DNA of 64,000 nt, taken from NCBI GenBank assembly GCA_028274465.1, contig CM051456.1, positions 103,701,348 to 103,765,347 on the forward strand, written 5' to 3'. Positions 33,413-45,136 of this stretch are shown here, piece by piece. The position numbers and the translations under genes were made by a program. Every line of letters starts with the position of its first letter. Position 1 is the first letter of the stretch. Source of the stretch: Plantago ovata (Eukaryota; Streptophyta; Magnoliopsida; Lamiales; Plantaginaceae). The notes beneath the pieces were generated by a model. The model had not been told where the DNA came from. It saw nothing but the letters and a program-made list of their open reading frames with translations, and searched no databases.

Positions 33413-34927
33413 TGTTGGTCCCTTTAAACAACAAGAAAAGACTATAGGGGGGGAATAGTCTTTTCAAACTTTCGTCGTTTAAAAACTTTCTCAGCAAGAG
33501 CTTATTACTTTTCAGTAATGAGTTTGTTGATACTTAAATTTCTCAGCAAGCACTAGTTACTTTTCAGTAACGAGTTTTACTGGTACTTTAAAAACAGAGT
33601 GCGAAAGTCTTTATACAATAAGTGTTTTTCAGTAAGTGCTAGTTTCAGCAAGTGAGCAGAGTGACAGTGTACAGATAGTTAAGCTTGCTGAAAACTAAAT
33701 GCAGTAAAGTAAATCACACAAACAATTTTTATAGTGGTATCTGAGAGTGACGTAATCTCTCAACTAATCCACTTTGTCCTTTCTAGGACTGAATCCACTA
33801 AGATAAGTTTGAGGTTCCTTACAACACCTATATAGAACGATTCTTCAGAAACCAAAGCACACTTCTTTCGTTTCCAACCTAACTAGAGAACGAAACCTTG
33901 TTCTCCACCAAACTTGGGACTTATAATCAGCAACACTATGCTTGATTAATTCCCCCTGAATTTCACTCCTGAAAAAGGGTGTTTATCAGTTAGAGAGGTT
34001 TGGGATGAGATGACTTGAGTATAACTTATTCAGCTATAGCAAGTAATCTAAGAAACAAAACTTGGAATACTTTGCAGTAAACAAGTTAAGTTGTTTCTGG
34101 TGTCAAGACTTGTTCTTGTTCGAAAGAAAGAACACTTAACTAATTTCTTAGCCGTGAATGTTCTACTTCTTCACAAGTAGCTTTTGTTTCAAGCTGTAAG
34201 TCTTGGAACGGATCAATAGGCAGTAAAGAGTGTGAAAGATGAGTGTTTAAGCACAAGTGAGAGTTTGATCACGTTGTTGACACACTTCAATTCTTTGCCG
34301 GGTGACCTCTATTTATAGTGAATCAAGGGAGCCATTTGAATTTCAAATTCTAAGGCTTTGTTCCTTAAGATGTCACTATCTTGCTTTTGTACTTTCAGCA
34401 GCGTCCTTGATTTGTCTTCTAGTCTTCATGTTCTTCGCATGCTTACTTTTGCATTTAATGTTCATTTGAATGAAATTCAAATGTGAACGTTGGAGCGTAA
34501 ATGCAAGTACTTTCAGCAAGGAGGTCACATATGTATTTCAGCAAGCGGTCAGTCTCAGTTTCAGCAAGCACAACCTACTCTGTCATATAGATTTTCACTT
34601 ATGCAAGTTGTTGCTGAAATTTCCACTTTCTGAGCAACATGTGCCTTTGTAGATACCATCTTCAGAAATCTTCTTAAGTCTTCAGTCTTCGAATTCTTCA
34701 AGTTTCTGAACGGTTTTAGTGCTTCAATAGTTCATTTGTAAAAACAAAGTACATCATCAGCAAACTAAAGCACCTAACTAGTACCTACACTAAGTCTTCA
34801 GCAAACGTTCCTCTTTTACAATGTCCTTAAAATTCTAAATTCCTATGGACCTTAAGAGTAATAGTTACTGGACTTTCCTTAATTTAGCATGGTTAATTGC
34901 TCATCAAAATTTACAAGTTTCCTAACA
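33413..34927 (-). repeat. 3' LTR of SIRE-like element 2
   Basis: On the minus strand it begins TGTTAGGAAACTTG and ends with the ...ccaaca terminus, 1515 bases. It is similar to the LTR of element 1 but clearly diverged. It contains the TATA box (34310-34317) and the two GAAA-loop hairpins (33504-33519 and 33556-33571; loops read TTTC on the plus strand). Confidence 0.92.
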
Positions 34928-35188
34928 AATTTCCCCCTTTTTGATGTTAGCAATCCATGGCTAAATTAATTGTTACCCTTTTAGAGGTTTCTGATGTTGA
35001 ATAAATCAGTTGAATGATGCAAGCATACTTGAATAATAAAACAGTAAGCAAGAGTAGTTTGCATAATCAAAAACCAATAAGAGTCAAAAGCTTATTGTTG
35101 ATAGTTATCTTTCAGTAAGTTTACAAGAAAGTTCAGAGATAACTACAAAAATCAGCAAACAAAACAAACAAAGCTTTTTACAAGGGAC
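34928..35188 (-). other. Polypurine tract and 3' untranslated region of element 2
   Basis: aaatttccccctttttg (plus strand) is the complement of the polypurine tract and adjoins the LTR. The remainder is spacer colinear with 27889-28150 of element 1. No gene. Confidence 0.8.
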
Positions 35189-38100
35189 TTAAGCTATTCC
35201 AGCAGAAGATTTCCTCAGAATCTCCCTTACACTCTTCTCAGCAAGAGCAGAGAATTCAACACAGTCCTTCTCGTAATCTTCAAGTAGCTTACAGACTTCA
35301 AGTTGAATAATCCTTGCATTTCTTGCAGGCAGTATAATGATGGTTTTCACCATTCATTTCTTTGTAGTGAAGTACCCACAAGTGCATGCCCAAATTGCTG
35401 GCATGGAGAAGTTGTGTATCTGAAATTCCCTTGTTAGCATGAATGTTTCTTAACCAGAGAAGATCTTCTTCTTGATCCTTGGTAGTGAGATAAAAATATT
35501 CATAAGGAATCAAACCATATTTCTTCTTGGACTTCTTGGTTAAAGGGTCACTCTAGTAAACAACATCTATTGGTTTAATCAGATCAGGCTCTTGTTTTAT
35601 GTTTTTGCCAATAGAAGTTCTTCTTACTAAGACTTCCAGATTCAACCATTTTGTAGCAATGTTTCTTGGGTAAGGAGGAGGATCCCTTTATTTTCTTTGC
35701 ACTTTTAATTCAATCCAAGTGTACATTTGATTCAGTACAGCAGTTGGAAAGAAATCATTGACCAACAAATCTTCCAGCTTTAAGACCCATCAACCATGTA
35801 GGTTTCTGATCACATTTTGAGTTGTCTCCTCATTGCTGGTCTTTGTGTATTCAATGCCAGAGCCAATAGCCATGCTGACTAGCCTCTTTTCTTCCTGTCT
35901 TTGCCTTCTTCTTCTTGACTTAGCATTTTCTTGATCTCTTGCTGAAGATCTTGAGTCAGAGGAGAAGTGTTTGGAATGGCGAGAAGGAGTTAAGGCTGTA
36001 ATTGGCCTAGCTCTTATTGCTTGGCTATTGTTTGGTCATCATCATTATCATCATCTTCATTCGAATCTTGATGACTTTCAGTGTGACAGTATTCTTGAGT
36101 TTCAGCAGATGTTCTTCTCCTTTTTGGATTTGCTGAATTTCTCTCAGAATCTGTTTCAGCTCGTTTCTTTGAACTTTGCTCTCTTTCAGAAAGAGGTTCT
36201 CTGGGAGGTGGACCAGGCAGTATCAATGGCGTTTTCTTTGCTCTTGAAGATTTTCTTTGTTTATCTTCCCCCCTTAGACATGGATTGCATCATTGGTTGA
36301 ATGTGCAGAGAGAAAAACTCATTGCAATTTTCAGCAAGAGTACTTAAGCTGTTGTATTTAAGAATGATTCCTTGCTGATCAGCAGTTAGCTTGGAAAATT
36401 CTTCTTTAATACTCACCAAGTTCTCCTCATGTCTGCGCTCATTGTCGACTTTTTCTTCAATGAAAGCCTGAGCCTTTTTCAATGCAGTTTTAGCTAGTTT
36501 GAGTGCTTGATTGACATCTTCTTCATAGCTTTTGTGGTGTAGACTTATGTCTTTCTGAGCTATGGTAAGAGAATTAGTGCGTTTCAGCACAGTAGCCAGT
36601 ATCTTGCCAATATCAAGCGGACTCTCAGCAAGCAATGCATCATCCTCTTCTTGGCATGCTTTGTGAACAGCCATAAGTGCCTTAATTCTCGGAGTAAAAT
36701 TCTCAATATTAGGAAACGGCACTAGAGAGGGAGTGAGTGAATGAGCTTTGATCTCAGTAGCGAATTGATCATCATTTCTCAGCCGCAAACGACTTCTTTC
36801 AGCATCTCCTTCATCATTTGGGAGAGATGGAGGAGGAATTGTAACCACTGTGGGTTCAATTTTCTTTGTCAGTTCTTCTTCATTTGCTGAAAAGTTAAAG
36901 AGATCTTCTTCGTCATCAGATTCATCAAGGCCAGCAACCTTGGTTCCTAAATCTTTAGCTTCAATCACTTGTAGGTTGAGTGGTTGCTGTGGGCAACTCT
37001 TTTGACTCAACAACTGGAGTGTAACCAGCAGTAAGTGGAAGGGAGGGGACTTCCGTGTTCTTCACTCCTGAAGATTGAGCAATATCTAGATTCTGCGTAT
37101 GTCTAGCATGAATCTGTAGACTATTTTGGAGTGCTCTTTGATAATCTTCATCCATATCTTCATCATCAAGGTTTGGATCAGTGACCTTGGCATCGAGTAA
37201 AGCTAACTCGGCATCAGAAAGCTTGTTTTTGCCTAAGTGCATTTCAGCACGCTTTTTGGCGTACTCTTCTTCAGTTTCATCAACTTGTTCAGTTGCTTGA
37301 GTACTTGTCTCAACAGGAGCAGGAGTGGATTCTTGATGCTGATTGGGAGTTTGGTCAGCTTGCTGATTTTCAGTAGCTTGATTTTCAGTCTCAGCAACTG
37401 TCAGCTTAACTCCACCAGCATCAGGACTAGGACCTTGATTATCATCATCATCATCCTTTTTTTCCTTGGAATCTTTTCCTTCATCATCATCACTGGCATC
37501 CTTTGGGATATTTTCATCCTCTTCTTCTTCATCATCGTCCGTTAGTATAACTACCTCGAGATGTTTGTACATAGCAGCGCTAGTAACTTCCTCTTCCTCA
37601 TTGATTTTGTGGGGATCAACCACCACGGGTACAAAAGAACAACTTGTTCAGCTGGAGAGGCACTCTTGAATTTAGCTTTCATATTTTCTCTGATTAGAGC
37701 AATCAGACTTGAGCTCATTAGCTGAGAATATGTCAGCTCTTCTGGAAGTATAGAATGTACAAAAGTCTCAAGTCTCAGTAAAGAGATTCTCTTTTTCTCG
37801 TTGGACAGATGAAGGTGAAGATCAGAGAAATCCATCCTTATGTACCGTTGCCAGTTGCTGACAGATTTAGCAACTCTGGTCAAGGTATTCTTTTTGAAGT
37901 TCAAGTAAAGTTCTTTTGAACTTACTTCCAAATCTTCAGTGATGTGAACCACTTCAGTGGTCTCCTTTTGAGCCTGAAAAAGAATAAAATTAAATTCAGG
38001 ACGGTTTTGGAAAATAGTTTTAGAGTCTGAAGTTCAGCAAGCTCATGTTGCACACTTTGTTGTGCTGGAACTATTTCCATTGCTTCAGGAGCTTGAGCAG

Positions 38101-40428
38101 CATCTTTGAATTGTTCATCCTGAAATAATTTTAAGTTAGATACAAGTACTAAGTTGTCAAACTTAGTAGATTTACCAAAAACTTCATCTACTTGCTGAAC
38201 AGGAGTTGTGGATTCTGGTGCAGAAGTTTCAGCAATCTTCTGACTTGTATCTTGAGAAGTCTGTAAGGAAACAATGATATCAGCAAAAGATAGATTTTCA
38301 GATAGTGAAGTTTTGCTTATGTCTGAGTTAACTACCTGCTGAAGAAGGGCAGGTGGTGACTCAGTCCTTTCAGCAATGACAACATTTTCATTATCTGGGA
38401 CTTGTTCTTCAGCAGACTTCTTTTCTTGCTCTATTTGAGAAGGTTGTGCAGATTCAGTAATCTCCCTTGTCTCTAAATTGACAAGTTGAGCAGAGACATT
38501 TTGACCTTTGAGTTCACTACTTGTCATGAACAGGTCTACTGACTTGTTGGAGTTGTCATCAATCTCCAAATCCATTTGCTGGCTTAGGTCTGTCAGCACC
38601 AGTTGGACTTTGTCAATAGAAGTTATTGGTGAACTTGGTCTAATATTCTTAGCATCACGAGATGCGTCGTCGAATACTGTCTCTTGTGGTGTTTCAGCAA
38701 CCTCTGGGACTTGAACCATTGCAGTCTCAGCAACTGGTTCTTCAGCAATTGTAGCTTCAGCAACTTGATGAGTTGCTTGTTCAACAACCATATTTTCAAC
38801 AGCATTATCAGCAAGTGCCGCTCTTCTCAAATCTTCAGCAATATCACTTGCTGGTTCCAGAGTGTTGTCATCAGGATTATCTACAATGTAGATATCGGGG
38901 ACTTGGGCAGGAATTTAATTTCCACTGCCTTGTGGTCTATTGTCAGCAGATGTATCAACGTTGGGTTGATTGTTGAAGGCTTCTACAAACACTTCAACAT
39001 TGCTGAAGGCTTCTGCAAACACTTCAACAACATCTACTGTAGTGGCTTGCGTTTCAGCAACCACTGGAGCATCATCTGAAAGATCATGGACAATTGGAAC
39101 GGACTTACGTGTCGTTGTTTTCTTTCTTGGGTAAGTCTTTGTCTGTTTCTTCTTGGGAATGGGGTCAGCTGATGATGCTGCAGTTTTAGTGTCATCATAA
39201 GCTTTCCTCTTTTTCTTCTTAGATTTTTCACTAGGTGCATTAGTTTCAGCAACCGCAGTGACTCCAACAGCAACATCTGCAGCTGTTGCATTCTCAGCAA
39301 CATTTGCAGATGTTGTACACTTACCTTGTTGATCACCATCTGCAGCAGTTGCATTCATTGACTGATTATCAGTCTCAGCAACATTTGCAGCTGTTGGATA
39401 CCTGTCTTGCTGACCAACACTGACAACATTTGCAGCTGTTGTCTTCTTTGACTTCTTTTCAGCAAACTTAGGTCCATTCTTCTTGTAGAAGCCTCTTCCC
39501 ACATTGCATACTGATTTCTTAATCGGCAATGGGTTTCTCAGCTGAATCCTGAAGTGTTCAAGGATGTAGCATATTTTCAATCCATACATCACTGGAAAGG
39601 TAGGTGAGACTGTATTGTCTTCAACCTTTACCGTGAACTTAGTAACACAATCAACAAGTCTGTTGAAAATGTACTTAGCCCAGTTGAGCTCTGTTCTGTT
39701 CTCATGGATATGCATCAGCAATGGCCACCTTCTCAAGCCAACTTGGTCTATTCCTACAACTTGGGAGTCTAAGACTTTGATTAGTAGCAGAGCTACTAGA
39801 CCAAGCGAATGGCAGAGATGCTTCTTTTTTACGTGCTTTGAGGTCCAAGTCACGGGAGCAATCTCTGCTTTCTTCATCTTTTCATTTCTGACATCACTGT
39901 AGAAGGCTTCAATTTCTTCATCAGTGGCAGTGATGTCATCTTCAGTTCCAGTAGTTGGAATCTGAAAGATGTTGGCTAATCAATCCATTTCAGGATGATT
40001 TGCACACCTTGAAATGAGGTAGAAATCACTTTTTCAGTGACTCCTTGTCCGTCAGTGAGAGTTTGGATTTCTGCATTATTGTAGAATTCCATTGTATCTA
40101 ACATGCTCACTTTCTTAGTGCGAGCAGTTATGAAGAAAAGAAGGCCTTGTTGATTTATCAAATTCAACGCCTCTTCATTTTCCTCATCCAGTTCTTGTTC
40201 ATAGAAGTATCTAATATACTTTTCCTTGGCAAATCCGCCCCATTGCATCATCTGTTCACACTTTGCAGTGTCAAGATATGCAGGCGGCATGGGTCTTTCA
40301 GTGATTCTGTTCTTTTTCAACACAATTTTCACTGTGTTTGTTGCCGGAATTTCAACCGGTGTAGTGCTTTTCCCAGCACTATCAGCTTTGGACGATTTTG
40401 AGGTCTTGGGGAACTGTCTCTTAGAAGT
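35189..40428 (-). pseudogene. aORF of SIRE-like element 2 (main part)
   Basis: Colinear with the aORF of element 1 over its full length. Order on the minus strand: conserved N-terminal block with PPAYLDTAKCE (40332-39976), continuation to ILEHFRIQ (about 39550), basic and VAE-rich linker with KKKRK (39300-38700), Gln/Ser-rich middle, acidic block, coiled coil (about 36400-36600), NLS-like PKRRR, and C-terminal block (35513-35298). It is broken by a stop near 39976 and several frameshifts (about 37930, 37560, 37000, 36240 and 35640). It is useful as the uninterrupted reference for the insertion in element 1. No signal peptide or membrane helix is evident. Confidence 0.75.
40424..40428. repeat. 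Target-site duplication (left) of Athila-like element G1
   Basis: gaagt here against gaagc at 48710-48714, one C/T difference. Element 1 confirms that the flanks were once contiguous: the start codon and first codons of the aORF are at 48717-48710 and the rest starts at 40428. Confidence 0.75.
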
Positions 40429-41719
40429 TGATGAACCGGAATTTGTCAGATTCTAATTCAGCAAATAATATTTGTAATTTCGCCAAAGGCAATCCACAAC
40501 TACAACGAAAACCGTAGTGTAGCAGTAGAATGACTCGAGTGTCGTTCTCTCGGGACTATAACTAGCTTTATCAAATCTAATTTAGAATATAAAAACAGCA
40601 GACAGATAGCAAGGGGTTTTTCTAACAGATAATGGAGATTGGTGATAGTATGATCCTTCAAAGCATAACGGGTTGATAATCATGCATAAATTCCTCGGTC
40701 TTGCATAGAGATCTTTGAATCAATCTAGTGTCCTGTTGCAATTATTAAGCACTACGAAGATAATTGGTCTGACAAGTCAATCACTATTGTCCTAATGTGT
40801 TCCGTAATTATTCAACACTACGAAGATAAACTTGCGAACAGGTCGACAAGGGTCCAATTGTGCATAATAATTAATACAACATACGAGAATTTAGGTTGTG
40901 TCTGATCAACGAAATAAAGCAATGACACGGAGTATAATGCGCGATATAGCCATTAGCATGATTATCTTCCCTTCGCTAAGAATTCACATACTACCACCAA
41001 CGATAAGTTTAGCTACTCATAATAGGCATGCAATCAACAGAAATCATAGAAGAAAACATATTGAAAGATATATAAAATAAGTAGATTAAACTGTAAGATA
41101 CAAGTTACCGAAGGTTGTCAATCTCCGAAGAATTGCGATCCTACGAGCTCCAATCCGCTATGAAAAAGTGTCCCCTAAGCTACGAACTCCCAGGACAGGC
41201 CCCGGGAAGTTCCTACCTAAAACTACAGAGAGAGGTGAGAAAGTAGGTCTGGAAAGATATGATTTTCGGAGAAAACTAAGCGACTATATATAGGCTTCGA
41301 ATAACTGTGGGGCGGTTCGCCCCACACACCCGGCGGTTCGCCCGGTGTGGGGCGGTTCGCCCCAGACAATTTCTCGCGGAATTCCGCATTTTCGACGCGG
41401 TTTTGGATTTCTTCCCCTTTTCGGACTCGGTTTCTGACTTCTAGTAGCCTTCTAACCTCCAAATTCGGCTCCTAGACTTCAAATCCTATCCGGAAACATT
41501 CAGATACTCCAAATAGGCTTCTGGAACACCAATTCCTTGTCAACTTCAATATAATTGCCCGGAAATCTTCGAATTTCAATCAAAACCTGTAAAATTAAAT
41601 CTAAAAGGAAACGTGACACTATTATAATAAAATGCATTAAAATATAGCTAAATTAACATAGAGGATAGCTAAAATAGGTGAAAAAGACTCGAATGAAAGT
41701 GTAAAATACACATTCATCA
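40429..41719 (-). repeat. 3' LTR of Athila-like element G1
   Basis: 1291 bases with TG...CA ends on either strand (tgatgaacc ... cattcatca). On the minus strand it carries three GGCG-aac-CGCC hairpin units (41306-41366) followed by a TATA box (41285-41292). It is 19 bases longer than the 5' LTR, exactly one hairpin unit. Confidence 0.93.
41285..41366 (-). promoter_or_regulatory. TATA box with upstream GGCG/CGCC hairpin array, 3' LTR of G1
   Basis: In element direction, three palindromic units (for example TGTGGGGCG/CGCCCCACA around a 3-base loop, 41306-41326) stand immediately upstream of TATATATA (41285-41292). Unit number varies between LTRs of the family: three here, two in the G1 5' LTR, about four in the solo LTR, two in G2. 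The role is unknown; the position is that of a promoter element. Confidence 0.6.
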
Positions 41720-43140
41720 AACTCCCCAAACCGAACGTTTGCTTGTCCTCAAGCAACTAAGCTAGACTCTAATACAAAAAACATGCAAGACACAAAATGG
41801 AGTCTCATGCCAAATAAAATGAACTAATCTACTGAATCTATCAAATAACATATGAACAAAAACCATATAAATCAAACCTTGAATGTAGGTTGAAGAATAC
41901 CTCGATTGACTTATACACATCCACATAAGCACTTATGTCAAGACAAGATAGTCTCTAGTAACATTCTATACCTGGACCTAGTCAGTGACGACGTAATGGA
42001 GCATGCTAAGATACGAATGGTTGCCCCGTGCCTATGAAACTGAGGACTTACTGCTGTTCCACCATGTTAAGACTTTTCCTCAAAAGAGGTCGAACCAGTA
42101 CTGGCTCTCATCAAACGAAGGAGGGTTCCCTATAAAAGATAACACTCCCCTATTCTACCCATCTCTCAAGTAAAGTCTTTAAACTATTCACCACTTCCTG
42201 AATGGCAGGACGAGGGTGGTCTAGAACAGATGACACTTAAGACAAAAAAGATAAAAGATAAAAAACACGATTACGAACATCACAAAAATGGAAAATAAGA
42301 CTCAACACTTTGCTAAACTGCTATTTTGGCTTTCTTTTTTGGACCCTTCTTTGCTTTTTTGGGGTCTTCTCTTTTTTTCTTTTTTTTCTTCTTTCCAGAT
42401 TCGTTTTTCTTTTTCTCTTTTTTTTTCTGGACTTTTTCTTTCTTTTTTTCGATTTTTCTAGCCAGCAGTAGCATAACAAAAAGAGAAACAAAATGACTCA
42501 CACGACTTCCCCAAACCTATTCGAAAGAATAGGTTGGAGTACAAAATTCACGGAAAAGGAAAAATAAACTCACGATACGAAAATGAAAAACAGAAACAAG
42601 TCTATGATGGTGTAACCCCTCCCCAAACCTATTTTGAAGAATAGGTTATAAACAAAGGATCACACAACCTCACACTACCTCCTTCCTAGGCATTTAGCAA
42701 TCTCAAAGCATGGTGAAGACTTGTTGCCTCTTAGGTACATAATTACTCGGGAAAACAACCATAAGACCCTAACATGCATCATCCTATTATAAAGGCCTTC
42801 GTGAACCGCAGTAGAGAAAACACCACTAAGTCATGTCGAGACTACCAAGCTTAACTAAGTGCAATACATAAATGTGACAAGCCAAGCGAGAAAAACCTCA
42901 AACGAATTCATAGAGATGAAGCATACGATTAATGGCATAGCTAGTTGATCTACCCAATAAAAAAGTTCAAAAAATTCGGCAATAAACTCCATATAAAACA
43001 TGCAAGACTATCCTAGGATGAATGTAGTGAATGCAACCTAAAAAATCTAAGAAAGCAGTAAACGTGCAAATGCAAATGCAGATGGATAAAGCATGCGAGG
43101 TACTATACTCATCCTACCAATACCAAGCTCCAAACTAACA
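41720..43140 (-). other. 3' internal non-coding region of G1, shared with G2
   Basis: It starts (plus strand) with actccccaaacc, the complement of the polypurine tract. It contains an extremely A-rich purine tract on the minus strand (about 42310-42440) and twin hairpins AACCTATTC/GAATAGGTT (42514-42535, and a near copy at about 42625-42646). A small Lys-rich frame (42501-42313) with a hydrophobic start is noted separately. Otherwise no gene. Confidence 0.75.
42313..42501 (-). CDS. Small Lys-rich ORF with hydrophobic N-terminus (hypothetical)
   Basis: 62 codons: MSHFVSLFVMLLLARK, then a long run of Lys with Glu. The first 15 residues form a short hydrophobic segment. The same start is present in G2 (about 60163, minus), with the same hydrophobic stretch and a Lys-rich run with different indels. 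The Lys run is the translation of a purine-rich tract, so it could be an accident of a polypurine region. I cannot assign a function and would not insist that it is a gene. Confidence 0.25.
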   Translation of the reverse strand: MSHFVSLFVMLLLARKIEKKKEKVQKKKEKKKNESGKKKKKKKREDPKKAKKGPKKKAKIAV

Positions 43141-45060
43141 ACATCAGATCACTTAAATCCCATCCCCCCTCATGAAATTAACGCTAGTCCCTAGCAGTAA
43201 GAAAATGAGGAAATAAGATGTGATACTAGATGTTACCCCATGGTTTAGCCTCGGTCGGCTGAGTATGCTGCTTGTGATTTATTGGGCCTCCTCTGGGAGC
43301 TTTATAGGGTGTCATCAGGTCTTCTGGTAGGCGTGGTAGTTTCAATTATGGGCCGGATAGGAACAACTCCTCCGTTAGTATCGTCATTGCCCGTATGGCC
43401 TTCATTGTCACTATTGTCACGCACATCCTCACTTGTAGAGTTGTAGTGGCAGGTAGAATTCTCAAGATTAGCCGCCGCTGTTATGGAATCCTCCATCCTG
43501 AAGCCCTCCAATAGGATATGAACTGTTGAAGGGGAAAGGGCAGTGGTATCAGGACCTCCCCCTCCAACGTTTTACACCACGAGAAGGTTTCAGTAAGCTG
43601 CTCGGATACTCAGAAGTCTTCTACCATTTTTTCCAATTCCGACCACATTCTCTACGGTGGATCCGACCGATGTCTATATGATGCTCCCTTTAGAGGCAGG
43701 TAAGGGGCACCCCAACGAGGGGCTGGGCACCCATGTCATTATGTTTTGGAACCAAGCTAGCGCTTCAGAACCTTCTAGCAACTGCGAACTCAAGATTGAA
43801 TCCGTCGCGGCGAGAATGTCCCGGTGCCTTCCAGTTCACTCGAACTTTGCAGTCCTCGTGATGGAGTGCTGACGTAATAATGGTTTCTGTCCCTTCGGTG
43901 GTGCATGAATAGGCATAGGAGTCCTTACTCCAGGTGTACTCTAGCTCCTCCTCTTGGATAATCCACGACGTTATTGCAAAACCCCTTGGCTCGAACGCAC
44001 ATCTATCGAGGTCACCTTCCTTGACATGGTTCTTCACAGCAATCATGCGGGAATGCTCCTTTCCCTTGGTATGGTTCCTACAAACAGCAGTTAGTACCTC
44101 GTATGACACAAAACTGACTCATGCATATGCTAGTGTAAGAACGAAATAATCAAGTGATAAAATCAACAATCGAGCTCCCCAAACCGTAATGTCTAGCCTA
44201 GCTTCTTCATTATGCAACATACCAATGTAACTACTACATGCAATACATCACATTATGCTCTTACTAGACAACCAATATCCTAGATAACAAGGCTCAATTC
44301 ATACCATAGCAGCGAAAAATTCTACCATCATAAATCCTCAGACTCAACAATTAAGCATTCTAACATCAATTCCACCAACATTACATCAATAAACACAATC
44401 ATAAGCAAGAAATCAAAGATGAAGACGTGTTGCATAACAAGATATATCATCTAGTAGCAAAATACCCAAATCAACAATCCAAGCAAAATTGAGCATGCAA
44501 TTGATAGTAAATAACATGTCTAATCATACAAACAACATACCCATGCATCAAATAAGCATAATTGAAGCTCAAATTAGAAAACCCCCAAATTCGAAAATTA
44601 GGGTTCTAAGGATGATACCTCAGATATGAAAATCTAACGCATAAGGGCGAAATCTGTTCGGATGGGATGAAAGATCATGTAATAGGCTTCGATTTAAGCT
44701 AAAGAACATTAAATTTGGTCAAGAAATGAAGAAGTTATGAAGATTTGAAAGTAAAATCGCATTTTTCGGGATTTTTGGGAGGAGGAATGAAGAAGAATGA
44801 AGAAAATGAGGTTTTGGGGAAGAAATCCGCGTTTTTGAAGTTCTGGTTCTGGAGCCGTGGGGCGGTTCGCCCCGTGCTCCCCGATGCGGGGAGACGGCTC
44901 CTGTCGTCAGAAAATGCGGTTTTAATCCCCGAAACCAATTTTTTCAAAAAACCACTCGAAAAATGTCACTCAAACAAAAGCATATACGACACAGACATGA
45001 ACAAATTCGCATACGAGAAGCAAATAGTTCAAGAATGAATGCATGCATAAAAGCAGTAAA
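43141..45060 (-). other. Unrecognised replacement segment in G1 where pol should be
   Basis: No RT, RNase H or integrase remains. Two minus-strand frames (44109-43765, 114 aa, and 43511-43302, 69 aa) look protein-like but match no family I recognise. At 44857-44876 there is a GGCG/CGCC hairpin like those of the LTR promoters, and the sequence from 44870 to 44580 resembles a leader. The segment may be captured from a host gene or from another element. Confidence 0.6.
43765..44109 (-). CDS. Unrecognised ORF in the replacement segment of G1
   Basis: 114 codons from ATG, with a mixed composition including several Cys and Trp (AVCRNHTKG, SWIIQEEELEYTW), unlike a random frame in A/T-rich DNA. No domain is recognised. 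A second frame at 43511-43302 downstream may belong to the same unit after a break or intron. It could be a captured host exon; the opposite strand also has frames of 71 codons here, so the call is weak. Confidence 0.25.
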   Translation of the reverse strand: MSYEVLTAVCRNHTKGKEHSRMIAVKNHVKEGDLDRCAFEPRGFAITSWIIQEEELEYTWSKDSYAYSCTTEGTETIITSALHHEDCKVRVNWKAPGHSRRDGFNLEFAVARRF

Positions 45061-45075
45061 GGAAGCGATAAAAAT

Positions 45076-45093
45076 TCCGGGTTGCCTCCCGGA
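45076..45093 (-). other. Conserved Athila-type hairpin beside protease
   Basis: TCCGGG-ttgcct-CCCGGA, within the words ggttgcctccc and agcgtc. From general recall, similar wording is common in plant Athila/Tat elements. It lies 40 bases beyond the protease frame in element direction. Confidence 0.5.
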
Positions 45094-45136
45094 TAGCGTC
45101 ATTGTTTAAAGTTTTTGACTCGACTCCTGTCTGCGC

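Noticed and set aside
42514-42535. GNRA tetraloop in the Athila hairpins
   Set aside because: The GAAA loop is on the plus strand; the element is transcribed from the minus strand, where the loop reads UUUC.
44745-45038. 97-codon frame in G1 (plus) and its 70-codon antisense
   Set aside because: Low-complexity purine-rich leader-like sequence; no domain.
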